Shown one piece after another: positions 1-5,603 of a stretch of DNA of 5,780 nt. The stretch lies in contig CALDPK010000164.1 in assembly GCA_937911855.1 (NCBI GenBank), forward strand, positions 1 through 5,780, written 5' to 3'. The DNA is from an uncultured Trueperaceae bacterium. GTDB lineage: Bacteria; Deinococcota; Deinococci; Deinococcales; Trueperaceae. The notes under the pieces are model-generated. The model had not been told where the DNA came from and did not search any database. It worked only from the letters and a program-made list of their open reading frames with translations. Position 1 is the stretch's first letter, and every line of letters begins with the position of its first letter. Both the position numbers and the translations under genes were made by a program.

Positions 1-783
1 GGCCCGGCCCAGGCGCCAGCACAGGTCGACGTCCTCGACGAACATGGCCCGGGTCATCATGTCCACCTCCGCGTATTCGGGCGTGACGTTGGCTGCGGCG
101 CCACCGTTCTTGATGTAGCCGCTGATGCGCGAATCCGGCGTGACGTGCTGCCGCAGGGCGTTGACGCCAGCGAAGGTGAGCATCGCAGCGTCCGCAGCGT
201 TCACGCCTTCGTGCGGCGACTGGCCGGCATGCGCAGGCTTGCCGTGGAACTTGTAAACGAAACGCCCGGAAGCGATGTTGGGGTTGCCGACGACGACCTT
301 GTTGTTGCCGTGCCACATGATGGAGATGTCAGCGGGGTCGAAGGCGCCACGTTCGATCAGGAAGATCTTGCCGCCGCCACCTTCTTCGAACGGGCAGCCC
401 ATCACGTACACGTTGCCGGGCACGTCATCACCGAGTACGCGGCTGAGCGCGATGCCCGCCGTGGCGGCGATGGTGCCTATCAGGTTGTGGCTGCAGGCGT
501 GACCGATCTCGGGCAGTGCGTCGTACTCGGCGAGCAGCGCGATGCCGGGACCTGAATCGTCACGGCCCTTGATCGAACCGCGGAAAGCAACGTCCATGTC
601 GGCGATGCCGCGCTCGACGTTCATGCCGTGCTTCTCCATGTAATCCATGAGCAGGCCGGCGGAGCGGTGGGTCTCCCAGCCGAGTTCCGGATGGGCATGG
701 ATGTCTGCCGCGATGGACACGGCTTCTGCCTGGAGGTCGTCTATTTCTGCCCAGACTCTGGACTTCAGCTCTTCGATATTCAT
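1..783 (-). CDS. M20D-family metallo-amidohydrolase (AbgB/PM20D2-like), C-terminus cut off by the window edge
   Basis: This is the first 261 residues of a cytoplasmic zinc amidohydrolase of the M20D group, which cleaves amide bonds in N-acyl amino acids, aminobenzoyl-glutamate or dipeptide-like substrates. Visible motifs: LLAEYDALPEIG (83-94) running into HACSHN (95-100), which supplies Cys97 and His99 as likely metal ligands; GCPFEEGGGGK (129-139), with the catalytic and metal-binding glutamates at 133/134; MWHGN (156-160), with a likely ligand His158; and HGKPAHAGQSPHEGVNAADAA (split here as 180-189 and 190-200), opening the lid/dimerisation domain with its conserved His185. GGAAANVTPEYAEV (227-240) is the typical end of that domain. 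No signal peptide is seen. The ATG is supported by AAAGGA at 790-795, 6 nt upstream, overlapping the stop of the MFS gene. It is the last visible gene of the operon. The usual Gly in HACGHN is Ser here. The family is secure; the substrate is not known. Confidence 0.93.
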   Translation of the reverse strand, partial: MNIEELKSRVWAEIDDLQAEAVSIAADIHAHPELGWETHRSAGLLMDYMEKHGMNVERGIADMDVAFRGSIKGRDDSGPGIALLAEYDALPEIGHACSHNLIGTIAATAGIALSRVLGDDVPGNVYVMGCPFEEGGGGKIFLIERGAFDPADISIMWHGNNKVVVGNPNIASGRFVYKFHGKPAHAGQSPHEGVNAADAAMLTFAGVNALRQHVTPDSRISGYIKNGGAAANVTPEYAEVDMMTRAMFVEDVDLCWRLGRA

Positions 784-789
784 TGATAA

Positions 790-795
790 TCCTTT
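790..795 (-). promoter_or_regulatory. Ribosome binding site of the M20D hydrolase
   Basis: AAAGGA on the minus strand, 6 nt before the ATG at 783. It touches the last base of the MFS stop codon, so the hydrolase has its own initiation signal even though it sits only 11 nt behind the preceding gene. Confidence 0.7.
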
Positions 796-1985
796 CAGGC
801 TGTGACTTGCAGGTTCGCTGCCTTGCGGGCAGCGTCAGCACGGCTGAGCACCTTCCACAGCCAGTAGGTGCTCAGCAGGAGGGCTACGCCGATGAGATAG
901 AAAGCAGGTGCCATGCCAAATGAATCAGCTAGCACGCCGGCCAGGACTGGTGCCCCGGCAGAAGAGACCTGGTTGATGGTGGCCCTTAAGCCCACCGCGT
1001 AACCGCGTTCGTCGTCGGAGGTGTTGTCCGCCAGCAGCACAAGCCCGAGCGACTGGTGCAGACCCGCGCCGACCCCGTGGACGAACACCAGCGCCGCCAT
1101 GACCCACTGCAGGCCCGTCAGTGGCACTACGCTCAGGCCCAGGATGGCGATGACTGCCGCGATCATCATGGTGACGACCAGCCCGCTGGCACGCAGCACC
1201 ACGCTGGTGAACGGCCGGATCGCTGCCTGACCCAGGGAGCCTGCTGCCAGGATGACGCCGATGGCGCTGGCGCTGAACTGCTGGTCCTCGAGGTAGAGCG
1301 GCAGGAAGTTGCCGCGCAGGCCGATCATGAACAGGCAGATGAACGAGAACAGGAAGGCTGCCTGGATGCCGGGTCGGCGCAGCAGTTCCATCGCCTGACC
1401 GCGGGGGCGCGGCTTCGGGGCCGTGGGGGCTCCGGCCTCGTGGTTACCGAGCAGCCAGGCGGTGACGGCCATCAGCAGCGCGCCCACGGCATAGGAGGCG
1501 AAGGCAGCGTTGTAGCCGCCCCAGTCCAGGGTGAAGCCGCCGACCAGGGGCCCGACGGTCATGCCGACTGCCGTGACAGTGGCGAATATGCCCAGGACCC
1601 ATTCACGGTCGGGAACGCGGGTGGCGTACGTCTGGGAGGCGATCCAGGTGGCCATGTACAGGCTTCCGCTGACGACCTGGGCCAGGATCAGCAGCCACAG
1701 GTTGTCAGCAACCATGTACAGGGGTGTGGTCAGGATGGTGAGCACCGCTGCCCAGAACAGGCTGCGCCTGAGGCCGAAACGGGCCGTCCAGGCGCCGATC
1801 TGCGCCGCGAAGAAGGCCGGCACGATGAAGCGGGCGGCCAGCGCCAGGCCGATGACCGAGACCGTCAGGCCCAGGTCACCTGCGAAACGCGGCAGGACCG
1901 GCATCAGCACGCTCTGCTGGTAGAAGCTGCCGAAGGCCAGGAGGTAGATCAGTACCTGGATTCCCCAGGGCGTGCGTTTGGTCAT
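795..1985 (-). CDS. Major facilitator superfamily (MFS) transporter, 12 transmembrane helices
   Basis: A 396-residue inner-membrane secondary transporter, full length for the family. Hydrophobic segments alternate with short loops in the 6+6 pattern: helices at roughly 9-30, 43-62, 76-97, 98-118, 131-150, 158-180, then 207-230, 240-257, 267-286, 291-315, 335-353 and 357-380. A basic cytoplasmic loop (about 181-205, KPRPRG) separates the halves. The loop between helices 2 and 3 carries a degenerate MFS motif A (GAWTARFGLRRSL, 64-76) in which the usual Asp is missing but Arg69, Gly71 and the Arg73-Arg74 pair remain. Overall it resembles the drug/metabolite:proton antiporter-like set, but I cannot name a substrate. 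Its ATG overlaps the permease stop by 4 nt (ATGA) and no clear Shine-Dalgarno precedes it, so it is probably translated by coupling. It lies between importer permeases and a hydrolase, suggesting export of a cleavage product or uptake of a related compound. Confidence 0.92.
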   Translation of the reverse strand: MTKRTPWGIQVLIYLLAFGSFYQQSVLMPVLPRFAGDLGLTVSVIGLALAARFIVPAFFAAQIGAWTARFGLRRSLFWAAVLTILTTPLYMVADNLWLLILAQVVSGSLYMATWIASQTYATRVPDREWVLGIFATVTAVGMTVGPLVGGFTLDWGGYNAAFASYAVGALLMAVTAWLLGNHEAGAPTAPKPRPRGQAMELLRRPGIQAAFLFSFICLFMIGLRGNFLPLYLEDQQFSASAIGVILAAGSLGQAAIRPFTSVVLRASGLVVTMMIAAVIAILGLSVVPLTGLQWVMAALVFVHGVGAGLHQSLGLVLLADNTSDDERGYAVGLRATINQVSSAGAPVLAGVLADSFGMAPAFYLIGVALLLSTYWLWKVLSRADAARKAANLQVTA

Positions 1986-2863
1986 GCAGCGGGTCCGGTG
2001 GCGCCTCGGAGGCGGGGGTCCATGGCGTCGCGCAGGCCGTCACCGAGCAGGTTGAGTGCCAGAACGGTGATGCTGATCGCCACGCCGCCGAGCGCAGCTA
2101 TCCAGGGTGCGTTCACCATGTAGGGGCGGCCGGTCGCGATGATGTTGCCCCAGGTAGCGGCGGTCGGGTCGCCGAAACCGAGGAAGCTTAACGAGGCTTC
2201 GATGACGATGGCGGCTGCCACACGCACGGTCGCGAGGACGATGAGGGGCGCAAGGATGTTGGTGAGGACGTGTCTGAACACGATGCGGCCGTGACTTGCG
2301 CCCAGGCTGGCGACTGCCTCGACGTACTCGAGCTGGCGGACGGACATGACCGAGCCGCGCACGACGCGCGCGTACTGCGGTACTGAGGCAATCGCCACGG
2401 CCAGCATGATGTTGAACAGGCTCTGGCCGAACAGCGACACGATTACGAGAGCAAGGAGGAGGAGTGGGAAGGACATGATGATGTCCATAAAGCGCATGAT
2501 CAGCGCGTCGGTTGACTTGCCGACGTAACCGGCGATGAGGCCCAGGAGCGTACCGACGATGCTTGCCATCGCCACGGACACGAGGCCGACCATGAGTGAC
2601 GGGCGGGCGCCGTGGATGACGCGGCTCAGAATGTCGCGGCCGAGTTCATCAGTGCCGAACCAGTGCGCTGCGCTGGGGGGCTGCATGCGGGCACGCAAGT
2701 TGATTGCTTCGGGGTCGAACGGGGCGATGGCCGGTGCGAACACCGCCATCAGGATGATGATTGCCACGACGATGGCGCCGACGAGCGCTGCGACGTTGCC
2801 TTTGAAGATGCGCAGCGGCGCGAACGGGCGGCGTTTGCGCACGGGGACTGTCACTGTGGCCAT
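1982..2863 (-). CDS. DppC/OppC-type ABC transporter permease (peptide/nickel family)
   Basis: A 293-residue inner-membrane subunit of a family 5 ABC importer, which forms the channel together with the DppB-type partner encoded just upstream. Signatures: a short basic cytoplasmic N-terminus (KRRPF near 10-14); first helix about 24-48; then HWFGTDELGRDILSRVIHGA (67-86), a hallmark of OppC/DppC proteins; further helices around 89-113, 127-145, 147-165, 205-226 and 255-276. The EAA loop that docks on the ATPase is at about 179-202 (EYVEAVASLGASHGRI with a following H198). SLSFLGFG (224-231) and the C-terminal NLLGDGLRDAMDPRLR (271-286) are also typical. The start overlaps the upstream stop by 1 nt (TGATG) and has no good Shine-Dalgarno, pointing to reinitiation by coupled ribosomes. 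Family assignment is secure; the solute is not determined by the permease sequence. Confidence 0.96.
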   Translation of the reverse strand: MATVTVPVRKRRPFAPLRIFKGNVAALVGAIVVAIIILMAVFAPAIAPFDPEAINLRARMQPPSAAHWFGTDELGRDILSRVIHGARPSLMVGLVSVAMASIVGTLLGLIAGYVGKSTDALIMRFMDIIMSFPLLLLALVIVSLFGQSLFNIMLAVAIASVPQYARVVRGSVMSVRQLEYVEAVASLGASHGRIVFRHVLTNILAPLIVLATVRVAAAIVIEASLSFLGFGDPTAATWGNIIATGRPYMVNAPWIAALGGVAISITVLALNLLGDGLRDAMDPRLRGATGPAA

Positions 2864-3807
2864 CAGGCGTACCGGATTCTGGGGTCAAGGATGCTGTAGC
2901 TCAGGTCGACCAGGACGTTGATGGTCACGATCAGCAGCGCGAAGAACGCCACCGTGCCCTGGATCTGCGGGTAGTCGCGGGCGGTCATGGCGTCGACCAT
3001 CACCCGGCCGATACCGGGCCGGACGAACAGGGCTTCGACCACGACCGTGCCGCCGATCAGCCGGCCCATGTTCAGGCCGACGATCGTGACGACCGGGATG
3101 AGCGAGTTGCGCAGCGCGTGACGCATCAGCACCCGCATGGGCGCCAGGCCTTTGGCCTGGGCGGTGCGCACGTAGTCCTGACCCAGGGTTTCGAGCATCG
3201 CGGAGCGGGTCATCCGCATGATCACACCGGCTTCGCTGGCGCCGAGCGCGAGGGCCGGGAGGACCAGGAAGTGCAGTATCTGCAGCGGATTGCCTGCGGT
3301 GCCGGCCCCCGTTATGGGGAACCAGCCCAGGTTGACGGAGAAGAAGATTATCAGCAGCATCCCCAGCCAGAAGTTGGGCATGCTGATGCCCAGCAGCGCG
3401 ACGACCGTCACGACGTAATCGGTAGCGCTGTTGCGCTTCGTCGCGGCCAGCACGCCGGCGGGAATGCCGATCAGGAGCGCGATCAACAGGGCTGCAGCGC
3501 CCAGCTGGACGGTGTAGGGCAGCGCGTCGACTATGCGCTGGGTGACTGACTGGCGGGTCTGGAACGAGCGTCCGAAATCCAGCTGGACCGCGTCGCCCAT
3601 GAAGCCCAGGTACTGCTGGTGAAGCGGGGCGTTGAGGCCAAGCGTCTCCCGCATGGCCTCAACATTTTCTGCGGTCGCGTACTCACCCAGGATGGCCTGG
3701 GCCGGGTCGCCCGGGACGAGTCGCACGAACAGGAACACCAAGGTCAGTACGCCGAGCAGTGTCGGTAATGCCGACAGGACTCTCCGTAACAGGTAACCGA
3801 ACCACAC
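2863..3807 (-). CDS. DppB/OppB-type ABC transporter permease (peptide/nickel family)
   Basis: A 314-residue inner-membrane permease, normal length for OppB/DppB. First helix about 9-30 leads into VPGDPA (31-36), the conserved family motif. A periplasmic domain (about 37-98) contains LGLNAPLHQQYLGF (56-69) and LDFGRSF (76-82). Helices follow at about 100-122, 131-158, 176-198, 236-262 and 284-306. The EAA-type coupling loop is at 212-239 (YVRTAQAKGLAPMRV, then H230 and RNSLIPV). EALFVRPGIGR (258-268) and the C-terminal LDPRIRYA (307-314) are standard. The start codon is GTG, reading VWFGYLLRRV in DNA terms with fMet inserted; TGAGGT, formed by the stop of the binding-protein gene plus two bases, gives a Shine-Dalgarno (GAGG) 7 nt ahead. 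It lies 9 nt behind the binding-protein gene and overlaps the next permease by 1 nt, so it is plainly part of the same operon. Confidence 0.96.
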   Translation of the reverse strand: MWFGYLLRRVLSALPTLLGVLTLVFLFVRLVPGDPAQAILGEYATAENVEAMRETLGLNAPLHQQYLGFMGDAVQLDFGRSFQTRQSVTQRIVDALPYTVQLGAAALLIALLIGIPAGVLAATKRNSATDYVVTVVALLGISMPNFWLGMLLIIFFSVNLGWFPITGAGTAGNPLQILHFLVLPALALGASEAGVIMRMTRSAMLETLGQDYVRTAQAKGLAPMRVLMRHALRNSLIPVVTIVGLNMGRLIGGTVVVEALFVRPGIGRVMVDAMTARDYPQIQGTVAFFALLIVTINVLVDLSYSILDPRIRYA

Positions 3808-3816
3808 GGCTTTACC

Positions 3817-5334
3817 TCAGCGCTCGATGCTTACCGGGAACAGCCAGGCGTCGTACTGCTGACGGCCACCCCAGCCCTTGACGTAGTCATGGTACGGGTG
3901 CGCGGCCATGGGCCAGTACATCGGGATGTAAGGCAGGTCGGTCATCACTTGCCTGGAGATCTCGGCGTAGATCTCTGCGCGTGCTTCGGGATCGGTTTCC
4001 AGGTTGCCTGCGTCGATGAGGTCGTCGACGCCGTCGTAGTACATGCCGTTGGGTCCGGGCGGGAACGCGTCGGAGTGGAAGAAGCTGCTGTACCAGATGT
4101 GCGGGTCGGCGCGGGTAGAGAGCTTCAGGATGAGCGGAGCTTCGCCGGAGGAGAGTGAGGCGACCCAGGTGCCGGAGTCGACTGAGCGCACTTCAGTTTC
4201 GACACCGATGTCGCGCCACATGGCCCGGACGGTGCCCAGCAGGTCGTTGCTGTGCGTGTTCAGCCAGTAAAGGGTAGTGCTGAATCCGCCTTCGTAGCCA
4301 GCCTCGGCCAGCAGCTCGCGGGCGAGTTCAGGGTCGTACTCGTAGCGCGGCACGTCCTCGGTGTGGCCCAGGTAGGCGGGAGCCAGGTCGCTGTAGCTGG
4401 CCTGGGCGAGGCCGCCCCAGATGACTTCAGCGATGATCTCGAGGTCGAGGGCGTGCATGAGTGCCCGGCGCACGCGGACGTCATCGAACGGTTCCATGCG
4501 GGTGTTGATGTTGATGCCATGCGAGGAGGAGGTGGTGATCTCGCCGGTTTCGATGCCGGGCGTGTTCTGCAGTGTGCGGTAGATCTCGGGGTTCTGCAGG
4601 TTCATGGCGATGTCGATCTCACCGTTCTGCAGGGCCAGCATGCGGACGCTTTCGTCGGAGATGACGACGAAGGTGGCGTTGTCGATCTCCGGTTCGCCTT
4701 CGTAGTAGTCGGGGTTGGCTTTCAGTCTGACTTCCACGCCGGGTACCCACTCAACGAACTCGTAAGCTCCGGTGCCCACCGGGTTGCGTCCGTACTCGTC
4801 GCCGAAGTCTTCGACAGCCTGTACGTTCACGATCATGCCTTGCCGGAAGACGGCGACGGTGTGCAGGAAGGCGGCGCTGGGCTGGTCGAGGGTGAAGACT
4901 ACGGTCGTGTCGTCCGGAGCCTGGATGTCGGCGACCATGCTCAGGTCGCTCTGGAAGCGCGAGCCGGTTTCAGGGTCACGGATGCGGTTGTAGCTGTCCA
5001 CGATGTCCTGGGCGACCAGTTTGCCGTAGCCCTTGTGCCACTCGACGTCATCGCGGATGTTGAACGTCCAGGTGAGCCCGTCGTCTGAAACTTCCCAGTC
5101 GGTGGCCAGGTCGGGTACCAGGTCGATCGTGCCGGGCGCGTAGCGGACGAGTCCGCTGTAGATGTTGGTGGCGATCGAGAAGCTGTTGACGTAACTCATG
5201 TAAGCCGGGTCGAGCGTGTCGCCCTCGCCGGGAAGTCCGATGCGGATCGAATCCTGTGCAAATGCGCCGGAGATGAGCGCTGCGCCTGCGACCAGTGCGG
5301 CGGTGATGAAGCGTCTGGGTTGAACGGGTTTCAA
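3817..5334 (-). CDS. Periplasmic solute-binding protein, family 5 (SBP_bac_5; peptide/nickel ABC importer)
   Basis: A 505-residue receptor that captures the solute in the periplasm and delivers it to the two permeases encoded next. Residues 1-26 form a Sec signal peptide: basic KPVQPRR, a hydrophobic core ITAALVAGAALISG, and a cleavage site A24-F25-A26. There is no lipobox Cys, so it should be soluble rather than lipid-anchored. Family landmarks: GDTLDPAY (38-45), LVPDLATDWEVSDDGLTWTF (72-91), IRDDVEWHKG (93-102), NPVGTGAYEFVEW (184-196), DVRVRRALMHALD (285-297), and DPELARELLAEAGY (334-347). The C-terminal lobe has ADPHIWYSSFFHSDAFPPG (409-427) at the place where peptide-binding members usually carry the ligand-anchoring Asp. 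The start is TTG, chosen because a perfect AGGAGG lies 7 nt upstream and because it gives a proper signal peptide. Substrate could be a peptide, an acylated amino acid or another small amide; the hydrolase downstream favours an amide-bonded ligand. Confidence 0.95.
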   Translation of the reverse strand: MKPVQPRRFITAALVAGAALISGAFAQDSIRIGLPGEGDTLDPAYMSYVNSFSIATNIYSGLVRYAPGTIDLVPDLATDWEVSDDGLTWTFNIRDDVEWHKGYGKLVAQDIVDSYNRIRDPETGSRFQSDLSMVADIQAPDDTTVVFTLDQPSAAFLHTVAVFRQGMIVNVQAVEDFGDEYGRNPVGTGAYEFVEWVPGVEVRLKANPDYYEGEPEIDNATFVVISDESVRMLALQNGEIDIAMNLQNPEIYRTLQNTPGIETGEITTSSSHGININTRMEPFDDVRVRRALMHALDLEIIAEVIWGGLAQASYSDLAPAYLGHTEDVPRYEYDPELARELLAEAGYEGGFSTTLYWLNTHSNDLLGTVRAMWRDIGVETEVRSVDSGTWVASLSSGEAPLILKLSTRADPHIWYSSFFHSDAFPPGPNGMYYDGVDDLIDAGNLETDPEARAEIYAEISRQVMTDLPYIPMYWPMAAHPYHDYVKGWGGRQQYDAWLFPVSIER

Positions 5335-5341
5335 CTGGGTT

Positions 5342-5347
5342 CCTCCT
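5342..5347 (-). promoter_or_regulatory. Perfect Shine-Dalgarno that fixes the TTG start of the binding protein
   Basis: AGGAGG on the minus strand, 7 nt before the TTG at 5334. No ATG or GTG nearby has comparable spacing, so this site decides the start codon and implies strong initiation despite the rare TTG. Confidence 0.85.
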
Positions 5348-5390
5348 GTGGGGGGAATTGCTTTGCCTCTGAGGGATCTGCTTACGTCAG

Positions 5391-5415
5391 TGACGCACTT
5401 CGCCAGTGCGCGTCA
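5391..5415 (-). other. Imperfect hairpin in the operon 5' leader
   Basis: TGACGCACT (5391-5399) pairs with AGTGCGCGTCA (5405-5415) around a 5-nt loop, leaving a 2-nt bulge. Just beside it, CGTCA-G-TGACG (5385-5395) is a shorter palindrome sharing the same left arm, so two alternative pairings are possible. No U-run follows on the minus strand, so it is not an intrinsic terminator. It may be a leader RNA structure or a protein-binding site; function is unknown. Confidence 0.4.
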
Positions 5416-5433
5416 GCTACCTCCCGTCCATGT

Positions 5434-5451
5434 CATAGGTGTTGACCTATG
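5434..5451. promoter_or_regulatory. Inverted repeat CATAGGT-N4-ACCTATG, candidate operator
   Basis: Two perfect 7-bp arms (5434-5440 and 5445-5451) separated by GTTG. The repeat covers the -35 element of the predicted rightward promoter and lies at about +7 to +24 of the predicted leftward transcript, so a bound dimer could repress both directions. The symmetry is seen directly; the assignment as an operator is inferred from position. Confidence 0.6.
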
Positions 5452-5469
5452 GGAATATTCGTGGATACT
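5442..5469 (+). promoter_or_regulatory. Predicted rightward promoter for the IclR-like gene
   Basis: TTGACC (5442-5447, 5 of 6 to the -35 consensus) and GATACT (5464-5469, 4 of 6 to the -10 consensus) with 16-bp spacing. It would start transcription near 5476 and leave a leader of about 128 nt. An alternative closer -10, TATAGT at 5559-5564, has no recognisable -35. Confidence 0.45.
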
Positions 5470-5494
5470 AGCAATGGGACACAGATGATGTCAA
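5465..5494 (-). promoter_or_regulatory. Predicted leftward promoter of the transport/hydrolase operon
   Basis: On the minus strand a perfect -35 TTGACA (5489-5494) is followed after 18 bp by TAGTAT (5465-5470, 4 of 6). Transcription would begin near 5458, giving a leader of about 123 nt before the TTG start. Its -10 bases are the same as those of the opposite promoter. Confidence 0.55.
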
Positions 5495-5566
5495 ATAACG
5501 AAAGTCCCTTGCCTGTATGCGACAAAAGTGCGATGATGCGCCGCGAGTCTTTACTGGCTATAGTGA

Positions 5567-5581
5567 CTGAAACGTTTTCAG
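5567..5581. promoter_or_regulatory. 15-bp palindrome CTGAAA-CGT-TTTCAG, candidate IclR-family operator
   Basis: Two perfect 6-bp arms around CGT. Size and form match operators known for IclR-family proteins, such as the IclR site TGGAAAT-N-ATTTCCA and the KdgR box with TGAAA/TTTCA arms. It lies 22 nt before the start of the IclR-like gene and 3 nt after a TATAGT -10-like hexamer, a position suited to autoregulation. Binding by the adjacent regulator is inferred. Confidence 0.6.
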
Positions 5582-5585
5582 GATC

Positions 5586-5591
5586 GGGAGG
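5586..5591 (+). promoter_or_regulatory. Ribosome binding site of the IclR-like gene
   Basis: GGGAGG, 12 nt before the ATG at 5604. The spacing is longer than usual but no better ATG follows; the next in-frame ATG is at 5625. Confidence 0.45.
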
Positions 5592-5603
5592 TTCGCGGCA
5601 GTA

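Larger units (their letters stand above)
5335..5603. promoter_or_regulatory. Divergent intergenic control region
   Basis: This 269-nt gap separates the leftward transport operon from the rightward IclR-like start and is visibly more AT-rich than the genes. I see no coding sequence in it. It holds two oppositely directed, overlapping sigma-70-type promoters around 5442-5494, perfect inverted repeats at 5434-5451 and 5567-5581, a further possible -10 (TATAGT) at 5559-5564, an imperfect hairpin at 5391-5415 in the operon leader, and Shine-Dalgarno sequences at both ends. Confidence 0.75.

Noticed and set aside
145..555. Plus-strand open frame of 136 codons opposite the hydrolase.
   Set aside because: The opposite strand has continuous M20D motifs over the same bases; the plus-strand product resembles nothing.
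1056..2123. Long open frame of 355 codons on the plus strand opposite the MFS gene and the permease end.
   Set aside because: It is antisense to two well-supported genes; its product is rich in Q, D, H, R and G with no domain, as expected from the complement of hydrophobic GC-rich coding sequence.
4252..5088. Open frame of 278 codons on the plus strand opposite the binding protein.
   Set aside because: It is an antisense shadow of a clear family 5 binding protein; the composition is V/G/D-rich and repetitive, with no recognisable motif and no upstream signals.
5391..5415. Possible rho-independent terminator or attenuator before the operon.
   Set aside because: The stem is interrupted by a bulge and is not followed by a T-run on either strand, so termination is not supported.
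5335..5603. tRNA, small RNA, CRISPR repeats or insertion-sequence ends in the intergenic region.
   Set aside because: No cloverleaf, no regularly spaced repeats and no terminal inverted repeats with target duplications were found; only promoter-like elements and two operator-size palindromes.
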